Notes: generated by a model not told the origin, from the sequence alone. DNA of 13,286 nt from Methanobacteriota archaeon (GCA_002694245.1 NZLM01000037.1:14499-27784), one strand, 5' to 3'. Shown: positions 1-7,274, counted from the first letter of the stretch. A program made the numbers and translations.

Positions 1-185
1 TCAAAATCCAGAACACGGCTTTTACCAGCAAGGTCCTCGCTCATCATACCCGCACCAGCGATTAGGTTGTCGGATAGTGTAGTTTTTCCGTGGTCAATGT
101 GAGCTGCGATACACAAATTTCGAATCTGTGGAAGAATGTGCATAACTTCTGTTGCTTTCTTGATATTGTCTTCTTTACGGCCCAT
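1..185 (-). CDS. fusA: Translation elongation factor 2 (aEF-2), N-terminal fragment
   Basis: This is the first 61 residues of the archaeal GTPase that drives ribosomal translocation; the rest lies beyond the window edge. Translation from the ATG at 185 begins [10 protein letters not shown], followed by the G1/P-loop AHIDHGKTT (residues 28-36) and the conserved stretch [18 protein letters not shown], which is typical of archaeal and eukaryotic EF-2 rather than bacterial EF-G. An AGGTGA Shine-Dalgarno six bases before the ATG supports the start. It lies 95 bases downstream of the desaturase on the same strand, so it closes the str-type cluster and may also have its own promoter. The C-terminal domain, not visible here, normally carries the histidine converted to diphthamide; the Dph6 enzyme of that pathway is encoded at 11612. 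The identification is secure. Confidence 0.96.
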   Translation of the reverse strand, partial: MGRKEDNIKKATEVMHILPQIRNLCIAAHIDHGKTTLSDNLIAGAGMMSEDLAGKSRVLDF

Positions 186-230
186 GACCAATCACCTGAC
201 TCTCGTCTGAGTTGGCCACTTTGAAGGGGT

Positions 231-237
231 TTATCAA
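231..237 (-). promoter_or_regulatory. Possible TATA element for EF-2
   Basis: On the minus strand TTGATAA followed by ACCCC lies about 50 bases before the EF-2 start, inside the only sizeable gap of this cluster (186-280). An archaeal TATA box is expected about 25 bases before the transcript start, which would leave a leader of roughly 20 bases holding the Shine-Dalgarno. A very similar string, TTGATAAGACCCC, lies upstream of psmA. The call rests on position and this one resemblance. I see nothing else of note in 186-280. Confidence 0.25.
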
Positions 238-280
238 ATCGACTACATATCTACACAGAAAATCGTTTGCTGTATGCTGA

Positions 281-1450
281 TTAAGCCGAGGAAAATGAGG
301 CCTTGTAATTCTCGTTCATATCTGTAAATAAATCGCTTAATTCTTGTCGAATTTGTTTTGCCGACATTTTCATATCTGAAATTTTATTTTTTATCGCTTC
401 CCTTGATGCTGCTGCACTCTTTTTCATTTCCTTTTTTGCCCGCTGAATCTCATACAAGCAAGACCTCAACTTGTCTCTACAATTTTGCAATTTTGTCTCG
501 TATGGGGCCAACTCGATGTTCTTATGTTGCAACTTTGTGGCAAATTTCTTGAATCGCATGTTTAACTTGGCAACCTCGATTGAATGTTTAGGAGTTGATT
601 TAAGATTAGAATTAAGTCCTAGAATTTTGAATGAGTTAATCCACCACTTACTAGGATCCACATGATACCATTTGTGACCATTCCTGTAATCTGCCTGGAA
701 CGTGTGGTGGAAGTTGTGGTAGCCCTCTCCAAATGTAAGGAATGCTAGCCAAAACGAATCCTTGCTAGAGTTTTCTTCAGAGTAAGGTTGTGTACCCCAG
801 ATGTGCGCTGCACTATTGATTAAGAATGTCCCGTGGTGAACGAATACCACTCTGACCAGACCGCCCCAAACAAAGCAACCAAAAGCTCCTGCTAAACCAG
901 CAAATGATAGTCCAATAAGCGTGGGCAGGATAATCCCACTGATGGCACCTATCAGGAATATGTTTCGATGTTGCCACATCAGAATCTTACTCTCTTGTAA
1001 ATCCTTTACATTTGAAAAATCGTTAGAATGCTCTTCTTCATTGACCAGTATCCACCCAATGTGTGAATACCAAAAGCCCTTGGATGCAGAGTAAGGATCT
1101 CCTTCTGAATCAGTCATCTTGTGGTGGCGTCGGTGATCAGAGGACCATTCAATAACTGAATTTTGGAATGCCCCAGCGCCGAATATCGAATAGAATAGAA
1201 CAAGTGGCCATCTTGCTTTGTGGGACCTGTGAGAGAACAATCGATGGTAACCCACGGTTATTGATAGGCCGCAGGCGAAATAAAGCGAAATGAACACAAG
1301 TAATTCCAAAATTCCCGGTGGGCCAAAAATATTCCAGTGTGCGATAATACCACTTACAGCAAGAATTGGAGTGCCAATGAGAAATGCGGAGTTAAGCCAG
1401 TTGATTCGAGACGGCGCTGTATACTCTGTCATACCCGGGTCGCAATGCAT
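281..1450 (-). CDS. Membrane acyl-lipid/acyl-CoA Delta9-type desaturase with coiled-coil tail
   Basis: This is an integral-membrane di-iron fatty acid desaturase, which introduces a cis double bond into an acyl chain using O2 and an external electron donor. All three histidine boxes of the stearoyl-CoA desaturase family are present: HRLFSH (about residues 69-74), HRRHH (106-110) and HNFHH (245-249), plus the family's N-S-A-A-H segment (212-216). Hydrophobic segments flank the boxes. After about residue 290 a charged, Lys/Glu-rich, probably coiled-coil tail of some 95 residues follows; no cytochrome b5 domain is seen. The open frame extends upstream to 1558 but would then overlap rps7 by 53 bases, so I chose the ATG at 1450; the ATG at 1432 is equally possible. 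Neither has a clear Shine-Dalgarno, unlike neighbouring genes. The family is clear; the substrate and donor are unknown, and the gene is unexpected between rps7 and EF-2. Confidence 0.9.
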   Translation of the reverse strand: MHCDPGMTEYTAPSRINWLNSAFLIGTPILAVSGIIAHWNIFGPPGILELLVFISLYFACGLSITVGYHRLFSHRSHKARWPLVLFYSIFGAGAFQNSVIEWSSDHRRHHKMTDSEGDPYSASKGFWYSHIGWILVNEEEHSNDFSNVKDLQESKILMWQHRNIFLIGAISGIILPTLIGLSFAGLAGAFGCFVWGGLVRVVFVHHGTFLINSAAHIWGTQPYSEENSSKDSFWLAFLTFGEGYHNFHHTFQADYRNGHKWYHVDPSKWWINSFKILGLNSNLKSTPKHSIEVAKLNMRFKKFATKLQHKNIELAPYETKLQNCRDKLRSCLYEIQRAKKEMKKSAAASREAIKNKISDMKMSAKQIRQELSDLFTDMNENYKASFSSA

Positions 1451-1505
1451 TACGCACTTATCTGTTGGGGTTAGGTGGTTAAACGATTTTTGATTTCGCT
1501 TGAAA

Positions 1506-2129
1506 TCATCTTGCGCTAGCCGCAATGCGCTGAACTTCTTCCTTCTTTGCAACTGCAAAAGAGGTCACATCGCCAGTGCTCGCTTTTGTCAACTCATTGA
1601 TGATACACTGAGTTAGAGTTCTTTTTGACTTGGAAGTTCCTTGTTGTGCTCCTTTAGCTAGGTTGCCTAGGGCAACATCAAGTCTTCTAGAAGGAGAACT
1701 GTCCACTGCTTTTGGTTGTGAAACTGCTCCGAATTTGATTCTAGTAATTTCTTCCATTGGTGCAGCATGACAAATTGCATCTACGAAAGCCTGCAATGGA
1801 TTTTCTCCGCTTCTTTCCGCCATTGAGTCAAGTGCAGATTCAAACGCCTTTAGAGCTCCTTGCTTCTTTCCAGTGTATTTGCCAGTTCTCATTAATTTGT
1901 TCGTAAATCGTTCTACAACTGACAAACGAGCCTTACCGAACCAAGCATTAGCGTGTCGTCCTCCAGTATGAGGAACTCCCACTGTTGATAGGTTGATGTA
2001 TGGAGCTAACCCGGGATCTCTACAAACTACTTCTGTAGCATCGTACTTACCGAAAACTAGTGTACCAATTCCTGCAATTGGTTTAGCCTCTTCCTTGACT
2101 TCTTCTTGTGTTTCGACTTCTTCACTCAC
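1506..2129 (-). CDS. rps7: 30S ribosomal protein S7 (uS7)
   Basis: This is the small-subunit head protein that nucleates assembly on the 3' domain of 16S rRNA and lines the mRNA exit/E-site region. The 207-residue product has the archaeal pattern: an acidic N-terminal tail (SEEVETQEEVKEE), then the globular core with ERFTNKLMRTGKYTGKK (about 73-89), a PLQAFVDAI helix and the C-terminal RRLDVALGNL region (149-158). It begins 15 bases after the rps12 stop. I chose the GTG at 2129 because GGAGTGA lies six bases before it; the GTG at 2138 overlaps that element and lacks a ribosome binding site of its own. The gene belongs to the rps12-rps7 pair conserved in all domains. Length and sequence are normal for archaea. 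Confidence 0.95.
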   Translation of the reverse strand: MSEEVETQEEVKEEAKPIAGIGTLVFGKYDATEVVCRDPGLAPYINLSTVGVPHTGGRHANAWFGKARLSVVERFTNKLMRTGKYTGKKQGALKAFESALDSMAERSGENPLQAFVDAICHAAPMEEITRIKFGAVSQPKAVDSSPSRRLDVALGNLAKGAQQGTSKSKRTLTQCIINELTKASTGDVTSFAVAKKEEVQRIAASAR

Positions 2130-2144
2130 CCAAATCACTCCGAA

Positions 2145-2573
2145 TCATCTAACAGGCTTCTCCTTGCGTCCACGGACCATTTCATCAAGAGAAACCCCGT
2201 TTACTTGGATTACTTTGTAACGTACTCCGGGAATGTCTCCGTATGATCTTCCCATGCGACCGCCGATACCTTCTACCATAACTTCGTCATGTTCGTCAAT
2301 GAAGTTAATTGCACCATCTCCTGGTGCGAAAGCAGTGAGTTTGTTTCCGTTTTTGATCAGTGAAATCTTAACTGCCTTTCTAATTCCAGAGTTTGGTTGC
2401 TTTGCTTCAATTCCAACCTTTTCAACGACAATACCCTTTGCCTGAGTCGAGCCTCCCAGAGGATCGTGCTTCGCTCTAGATTTGAGCATTCGCTTCTTGT
2501 ATCTCCTGTCTGACCATCTGAATTTTTGGCGGTCTTTTGCCATCTTGGTACCTGCGAATAATCCACGACCCAT
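2145..2573 (-). CDS. rps12: 30S ribosomal protein S12 (uS12)
   Basis: This is the decoding-centre protein at the 30S/50S interface. The 142-residue product starts [20 protein letters not shown], as archaeal S12 does, and carries [12 protein letters not shown] (about 58-69), [16 protein letters not shown] and the C-terminal GRKEKPVR. The ATG at 2573 is preceded by GGAG at a nine-base spacing. It is the first gene of the minus-strand cluster here. In many euryarchaea S12 is preceded by L30e and nusA, after the RNA polymerase genes, but here the upstream neighbour is a divergent ubiD. The operon promoter should therefore lie in 2574-2714. Confidence 0.96.
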   Translation of the reverse strand: MGRGLFAGTKMAKDRQKFRWSDRRYKKRMLKSRAKHDPLGGSTQAKGIVVEKVGIEAKQPNSGIRKAVKISLIKNGNKLTAFAPGDGAINFIDEHDEVMVEGIGGRMGRSYGDIPGVRYKVIQVNGVSLDEMVRGRKEKPVR

Positions 2574-2616
2574 GTCAACTAACTCCAGAGAAGCATCTTG
2601 CCGACCTACCCCCCCT

Positions 2617-2651
2617 ATTTCATGGTGCCGATTGAATCAATGCACCGAAAT
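2617..2651. repeat. Imperfect palindrome in the rps12/ubiD divergent promoter region
   Basis: On the plus strand the left arm reads ATTTC-AT-GGTGC-CG-ATTGA and the right arm TCAAT-GCACC-GAAAT around a single central A at 2636. Fifteen positions are complementary, interrupted only by two 2-base insertions in the left arm. A run of seven C residues (2609-2615) adjoins it. It lies 43-78 bases before the rps12 start and 63-98 bases before the ubiD start, where an operator for either gene, or an rps12 leader hairpin, could sit. No protein can be named. The rest of 2574-2714 shows only the ubiD ribosome binding site and no clear TATA box. Confidence 0.5.
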
Positions 2652-2714
2652 GGGTTGCTCATAGCCTGTTATCCGTGCCAACGTTCATGGTTATTGCCCT
2701 CTAGGATGCTAATC

Positions 2715-3980
2715 ATGGCATTCCGTGATTTGCTGGGCGCTGCAACTTTTGTTGATGAAGAAACCAGCGTACTGCATGGCGTTTTTGACAAATCAAAATC
2801 GACTGGCCATGACTTACTTGTATTCAATAAACTGATAGAGGCCCCGGGACACAGAATTGCTGTAAACTTGTTGACCAGACCCAGATTATGTGCTGCTCTT
2901 TCTATTGAGCCGGGGGACTTCATTGACCTTCTTGGATGGGCAATGAAAAACCCAGGAGAGCCTAAGGTAGTCACAACTGGACCAGTTCTTGAAAACACCC
3001 AATCAGAACCGGATTTGTATAAGCTTCCAATTCCACACCATTGGCGAGAAGATCGTGGAAGATACATGTCATCAAGTGTGATAATAGCAGAGTACGACGG
3101 GATTAGAAACATGTCATTCCATCGTCAACTCTTGAGGGACAAGAATCACCTTGTTGCAAGAATTGTGCCTAGGCATTTACATTCTATAACCAAAAGCGCT
3201 AGGGCTGAAAGTAAAGAAGTGAATGTTGCTATAATCAATGCTCCGGACCCTGTTGTTCTACTTGCGGCTGCAATGTCATTCAACACCAATATTGACGAGT
3301 TAACAATTGCTTCTGCTCTGCATGAAAAAGTGCACGGTTCTCCACTTGAGTTGGTAGAGCTGCCCAATGGTATTCAAGTTCCAGCACAGGCAGAATATGC
3401 TATGTGGGGTAGAATAACAACTGAAAATGACGATGAGGGACCATATGTAGACATCACAGGAACAGTTGATGATATTCGTAAAGAACCTGTCATTGAGATC
3501 GATGGGATAACTCACAGAACTAACCCTGTATTCCATGCCCTAATTCCTGCTGAGGCTGAACACAAGACCCTAATGGGACTACCACGAGCACCTACAATCA
3601 AATCCGCAGTGAGTAAAGTTTGCGAATGTCTTGATGTTCACATGACAGAGGGAGGTGGAGGTTGGCTCTCTGCAGTTGTTAAAATCAGAGTAAAGAACGA
3701 AGGAGACGGTATGAAAGCAATTCACGCAGCATTAGATGGCCATAAATCTATGAAGATGGTCACAATTGTCGATGAAGACATTGACATCACTGACCCGGTT
3801 CGGGTAGAATGGGCCATGATGACTAGGTGGCAACCAGATACAGATTCTGTTATACTTTCGAATCAAAAAGGTTCGAGCCTTGACCCTTCTAGATTGGATG
3901 ATGGCAACACTGCAAAGATAGGAATTGATGCCACAATTCCTTGGGGATATGATAGGTCAGGTTTCATGTCAGTTCAATGA
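2715..3980 (+). CDS. UbiD-family prenylated-FMN decarboxylase, probable anhydromevalonate phosphate decarboxylase
   Basis: The 421-residue product belongs to the UbiD family, whose members decarboxylate unsaturated acids with prenylated FMN supplied by a UbiX partner (not in this window). Visible family features are DRGRYMSSSVIIA (113-125), RNMSFHRQ (131-138), RIVPRHLHSI (149-158), the acidic AEYAMWG segment (226-232), ATIPW near the C-terminus (406-410) and an overall length typical of archaeal members. The GRY...RN-x-S-F-H-R block resembles archaeal UbiDs that act as trans-anhydromevalonate 5-phosphate decarboxylase in the modified mevalonate pathway to isoprenoid lipids; this assignment is from memory of the family and is an inference. 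The frame opens at 2598, but AGGATG lies six bases before the ATG at 2715, which I take as the start. A one-base gap leads to the next gene, suggesting co-transcription. Confidence 0.82.
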   Translation: MAFRDLLGAATFVDEETSVLHGVFDKSKSTGHDLLVFNKLIEAPGHRIAVNLLTRPRLCAALSIEPGDFIDLLGWAMKNPGEPKVVTTGPVLENTQSEPDLYKLPIPHHWREDRGRYMSSSVIIAEYDGIRNMSFHRQLLRDKNHLVARIVPRHLHSITKSARAESKEVNVAIINAPDPVVLLAAAMSFNTNIDELTIASALHEKVHGSPLELVELPNGIQVPAQAEYAMWGRITTENDDEGPYVDITGTVDDIRKEPVIEIDGITHRTNPVFHALIPAEAEHKTLMGLPRAPTIKSAVSKVCECLDVHMTEGGGGWLSAVVKIRVKNEGDGMKAIHAALDGHKSMKMVTIVDEDIDITDPVRVEWAMMTRWQPDTDSVILSNQKGSSLDPSRLDDGNTAKIGIDATIPWGYDRSGFMSVQ

Positions 3981-3981
3981 G

Positions 3982-4968
3982 ATGATGTCAATGGATAGTT
4001 CCACCGTGTTGCAACACCCCCGTCGCAACTTAGGTAATAGGTACAGGTCACAGGCTGCGAGGTTCGTAAAATTAGCAAATAAAGACCCATCTAGACAAGA
4101 AGAAAATTTAGCTTGGGCAGAGCAGAATGCACAACAGGCAGTTCTGTATGATTTTACAGACGAGCGTAACTGGCGTTGCTTGGCTGAAATCAAATCACTG
4201 CGTAAGGATGGTGATGGCCTCAGATTGGTTCTTGAGGATTTATTCACCGTTTTGGGAAGAGACCCGGACCGACTGAATCAATTGATTGGTGTTGACCATC
4301 TAAAGGTAGGTTTAGAATTGTTAGAAGCAGCATTCTTGACAGATTCTTTGAATCCCGATAGCTGGTTCTCAAAAATGGATGAAAACAGCATTCAATCCTT
4401 TGCCAAAAGGTGTACGAGTCTAGACTTCACAGATCAAAGAGCGAATATCATCTACGGTAGAAGGCTGGAAAGAATAAGGCAGTCAGGTCAAGAGGAATTG
4501 TTCATTGAACTTGTTCATCATCTATTGGCGCATCGTCCTGCAAATCATGAACTCTGGATGGAGTTAGGTAGGCTTCACGAGAGACGAAATGAAATTGATC
4601 AGGCATGGCTTTGTTACGATCATGTCCAACAAATTACTCCATCAAATGAAGTTAGAGATTTATTTTTGAGTCGATTGCATGCTAAGATGGATGGTAAATC
4701 CGAGGTCCCATGGAGTGGACCGAGTCTAGAAACCAGGTCCGATTTCCTAAAGCGTATGCAAAGCTTGTCACATGTATCTAGGTTAGAAGAAAAGGAGACG
4801 GAAGATGAAGTGATAACTGATACATACGAAGTTACACAAAGAAGGAAATTAGAGAATCTAATAGAATCTGGAGAATCTGCAGAGGCGTTCTTCATGGCTC
4901 GTTCACTTGTAACATCGGGAGAAAGTTGGGCGGAAGAATTGATGATTAAAGCTCAAAAATCGCTCTAA
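3982..4968 (+). CDS. Uncharacterised helical-repeat (TPR-like) protein
   Basis: I do not recognise this 328-residue protein as a named family. It is soluble, has no signal peptide or membrane segment, and is predicted by eye to be almost all helical. One TPR-like unit is readable around residues 187-221 (NHELWMELGRLHERRNEIDQAW, then a proline after the second helix). Weaker repeats lie at about 45-95, where LAWAEQNAQQAVLYD is followed by NWRCLAEIKSL. The C-terminal third (about 245-300) is charged and may be disordered. Several starts are possible (ATG at 3982, 3985 or 3991); none has a strong Shine-Dalgarno, and 3982 lies one base after the ubiD stop, so coupled translation is likely. Its stop codon overlaps that of the convergent gene by four bases. 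A scaffold or adaptor role is only a guess. Confidence 0.75.
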   Translation: MMSMDSSTVLQHPRRNLGNRYRSQAARFVKLANKDPSRQEENLAWAEQNAQQAVLYDFTDERNWRCLAEIKSLRKDGDGLRLVLEDLFTVLGRDPDRLNQLIGVDHLKVGLELLEAAFLTDSLNPDSWFSKMDENSIQSFAKRCTSLDFTDQRANIIYGRRLERIRQSGQEELFIELVHHLLAHRPANHELWMELGRLHERRNEIDQAWLCYDHVQQITPSNEVRDLFLSRLHAKMDGKSEVPWSGPSLETRSDFLKRMQSLSHVSRLEEKETEDEVITDTYEVTQRRKLENLIESGESAEAFFMARSLVTSGESWAEELMIKAQKSL

Positions 4969-5996
4969 CTGCCTTGAAGTGTCATAATTTCTGTGACTCT
5001 AGCAGTCCATTTATCTGCAAGGTCTCCTTGAGAGATTGAAGCACACAAAGCAGCTAACAATGCATCTTCTACTTCGTGTGGCGAAGATAGTAGTTCGTCA
5101 AACATCTCACCTCTATCAAGTCTTTTAGCTAGCATAACTAATGTTCTTAGATCAGGTCGCTCGAAACCAGAATAACCACTAGCAGCGTTGTCAATACACC
5201 ACTCAAGAACACCGTATACATCATCCGGATTAACCATCAACAGCGGGGCTTCCTCGCCTGCAGAAAGTGGTTTAGCATCTAGGATTTGGTCGGCGAATTT
5301 TTCTGCGTCTTCTGTAATATGTGCTGATGCAATTTCTACAAATATAGCTCCTGCTTCTACAGCAAGTTCAGTCTGTCCTGAAATTATTGCATGGGCATGT
5401 GAATTGAATGCGCATCTAGCTGCGTCAAACAACTGTCCAAATGCCAAATGAATTCTAGCAGCCTGTACCCTAGAAATTGCAATTGTTTCATTAGCATGCC
5501 CTGCAGTGCGGGATATCTCACCATGAACATGTAAAGCCATCATCGGTTCATTTATTGAGAGATGAAATGCGGCTTTGTTGAGAAGTGAGATGTCATGGTC
5601 CCTGCTTGCTTTTGCTACAGATTTCAATCTCGTTTCAGCCCAAGTTAAATCATCTCTAGCCTTTTCAATTTCACCTCGCTCAAAGAAAACCAGACCCCGT
5701 TCCATTCTCAGTCGACCTTCCAATGACAGATCTCTTGTATCTGGTGAGCGGGAAATTTCTAGTGCCTCTTCAATCGAATCTATAGAAACACTTCCTGCAA
5801 GTCTTTGTTTGACCAATTCAAGGACTTTCTTCTCTGCAAGGGACAACTTTTCGTATAGGAAATCAACAATATCACTATCAAGAACCAAACCTAATTCAGC
5901 AACACCAAGCCAACTCTTCCACCCCATTTTATCAAGTAGGGGTTGGAGATTTCTTTCGCCATTTTCGTAGGCTTCGATTATTTCTTCAGGATTCAT
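4965..5996 (-). CDS. Uncharacterised alpha-solenoid (TPR-like) protein at the tail of the exosome operon
   Basis: This 343-residue protein is of unknown function and is not one I can assign to a family. It is acidic, soluble and mostly helical. TPR-like helix pairs are readable at about 92-126 (GRLRMERGLVFFERGEIEKA), 174-206 (SRVQAARIHLAFGQLFDAA) and 208-226. The N-terminal 80 residues look like a separate helical domain (EIIEAYENGERNLQPLLDKM), and the C-terminal part (about 280-340) is helical too. The ATG at 5996 lies inside the end of the DHH gene, overlapping it by 11 bases, with GGGAG eight bases upstream, so translation is coupled to the DHH phosphoesterase. It is the last gene of the minus-strand superoperon, and its stop overlaps the convergent gene. 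A partner role for the DHH enzyme, exosome or ribosome-maturation proteins is possible but unproven. Confidence 0.78.
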   Translation of the reverse strand: MNPEEIIEAYENGERNLQPLLDKMGWKSWLGVAELGLVLDSDIVDFLYEKLSLAEKKVLELVKQRLAGSVSIDSIEEALEISRSPDTRDLSLEGRLRMERGLVFFERGEIEKARDDLTWAETRLKSVAKASRDHDISLLNKAAFHLSINEPMMALHVHGEISRTAGHANETIAISRVQAARIHLAFGQLFDAARCAFNSHAHAIISGQTELAVEAGAIFVEIASAHITEDAEKFADQILDAKPLSAGEEAPLLMVNPDDVYGVLEWCIDNAASGYSGFERPDLRTLVMLAKRLDRGEMFDELLSSPHEVEDALLAALCASISQGDLADKWTARVTEIMTLQGS

Positions 5997-6963
5997 TTTT
6001 CATTCTCCCTTGGTTTGCTACAATGTTGATGAAAGCTGTTTCAGCCGAGATCCTGTCAGACTTACCAGTCCAACCTGCTGCTCCGTCATGCCCTCCACCT
6101 TCTCCACCAAGTTTTTCTGCAATGGTTTGCATTATTTTCCCTAAGTTTATTCCAGCCTTTGTAATAGAACGTGGGGCTCTTGCAGTAAGACGAGTCTCTC
6201 CGTCTCTATTTCTAGAGACCAGTGCTATTTCGGCCCCGGTTTGGAGTATTAGGCTGGCAACCTTACCTTCATGAATTCCTGCATGTGTGTGGACTAAATT
6301 CCAAGGACCAGAATCTGTTGATTGACATCTTGATAAAGCCTTCAAAATAGCACCACGATCGCTGGGTGAAATAGTTTCACTTTGTACGTCTTCAACAAAT
6401 TCTTGATACTCAAATCCTGCACCATCTAGTATGTTCACTGCCGAGTTAAGCGCATCCATATCTGCATGCTTAAATCTGCCAGTATCAGTGATTAGTCCTG
6501 CGAGTAAAAGTTTCCTTACTTCATCGGTTAATACTGCTGGATTTGAATTTTGAAGATATTGAAAGACCATCTGAGTAGTAGACCTTGCATTTGTTCTTAT
6601 TTCGAGGTCATTCTCACCAAATTTCCAATCAGATGTTGCATGGTGGTCAATTACACACTTTGGTACACCTTCAGGTAACTCAATTCCTGTCTGTTTTTCA
6701 GAGGCAGCGTCTACAATAATTATTCCACCAATCTTTTCTGGCCATACAGGCTTAGTTGATAATTTTCTGAAGGGTGCGCCCAATTCTTCACACAGCCGTT
6801 TTGCAAGACGCCCCATGTGTAGCCCGCACGCTAACATGTTTGGATTAGATGTAGCAAGGGCGACAGCTGAACCAATCGTATCCATGTCGCCGTTTCGGCC
6901 TGCTAGGACAGGTATCGCACCCTTGGCACTGGCATTTTTAATCCAAGCAGATAATTTTTCCAA
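5986..6963 (-). CDS. DHH-family phosphoesterase (RecJ/NrnA-like)
   Basis: This is a 325-residue DHH/DHHA1 metal-dependent phosphoesterase. Motif I is NGDMDTIGSA (D26, D28), motif II VDAAS (D85), motif III DHH (106-108), and motif IV GLITDTGRF (D160). The C-terminal DHHA1 domain ends with GGEGGGHDGAAG (286-297), the substrate-binding glycine loop. Relatives hydrolyse short oligonucleotides, single-stranded nucleic acid or cyclic dinucleotides; the sequence does not show which. All metal ligands expected for activity appear present, although motif I reads R-N-G-D rather than the common H-N-P-D. The start is TTG at 6963, supported by GAGGGA at about seven bases; it lies just after the prefoldin stop. 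A DHH gene near prefoldin beta and the exosome is seen in other euryarchaea, which fits a role in RNA turnover. Confidence 0.9.
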   Translation of the reverse strand: MEKLSAWIKNASAKGAIPVLAGRNGDMDTIGSAVALATSNPNMLACGLHMGRLAKRLCEELGAPFRKLSTKPVWPEKIGGIIIVDAASEKQTGIELPEGVPKCVIDHHATSDWKFGENDLEIRTNARSTTQMVFQYLQNSNPAVLTDEVRKLLLAGLITDTGRFKHADMDALNSAVNILDGAGFEYQEFVEDVQSETISPSDRGAILKALSRCQSTDSGPWNLVHTHAGIHEGKVASLILQTGAEIALVSRNRDGETRLTARAPRSITKAGINLGKIMQTIAEKLGGEGGGHDGAAGWTGKSDRISAETAFINIVANQGRMKNES

Positions 6964-6965
6964 AT

Positions 6966-7274
6966 TTATCCCTCTAGAGATTGTTTTAGTTTTTCGTATG
7001 TTGAAACTAACTCAGCCTCTCTCTCAGACATTCCTGCAACCGCTTTCTTCATCTGCTCCAGAGTTATTTCCAAATCAGATAGCAACTTTTCTCTGTCTTC
7101 GACTTCTACTAGAATTGAGCCCATCTGTCTGTGTAATGCCATGTCTGATGGCTGATTTTTGACGGCAATAATTGTTCCTTCAATTTCCCTGACTTGTGCA
7201 TTAAGTGAAGCGACTTGTTGCCTCGCAGCTTGTACTTCTGCTACCACAATTTGTAGTTGTTGAGCTGTATCCAT
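6966..7274 (-). CDS. pfdB: Prefoldin beta subunit
   Basis: Prefoldin is a cytosolic hexamer (two alpha, four beta) that captures unfolded proteins with coiled-coil tentacles and passes them to the thermosome. The 102-residue product is one long heptad-rich helix (residues 1-40), a short beta-hairpin region with the family's DMALHRQMGSILVEVE (44-59), and a second long helix (about 60-100). That is the beta-type layout, slightly short of the usual 110-120 residues because the N-terminal helix is shorter. The ATG at 7274 follows AAGGATG at about eight bases, overlapping the stop region of pcc1. Its position after Pcc1 and before DHH is as in other euryarchaeal superoperons. Confidence 0.87.
   Translation of the reverse strand: MDTAQQLQIVVAEVQAARQQVASLNAQVREIEGTIIAVKNQPSDMALHRQMGSILVEVEDREKLLSDLEITLEQMKKAVAGMSEREAELVSTYEKLKQSLEG

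Noticed and set aside
1451..1558. N-terminal extension of the desaturase frame by 36 residues
   Set aside because: It would overlap the rps7 coding region by 53 bases, has no ribosome binding site, and the basic residues encoded there are the rps7 end read in another frame.
2598..2714. N-terminal extension of the UbiD frame
   Set aside because: It crosses the palindrome and lacks a ribosome binding site, whereas the ATG at 2715 has AGGATG at good spacing and gives a family-like start.
2669..3112. 147-codon open frame on the minus strand inside ubiD
   Set aside because: It is antisense to a clear UbiD gene and its translation resembles no protein I know; it is most likely a codon-composition shadow.
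5575..5970. 131-codon plus-strand frame opposite the solenoid gene
   Set aside because: It is Ser/Arg rich with no domain pattern, and it mirrors a gene with a proper ribosome binding site and operon position.
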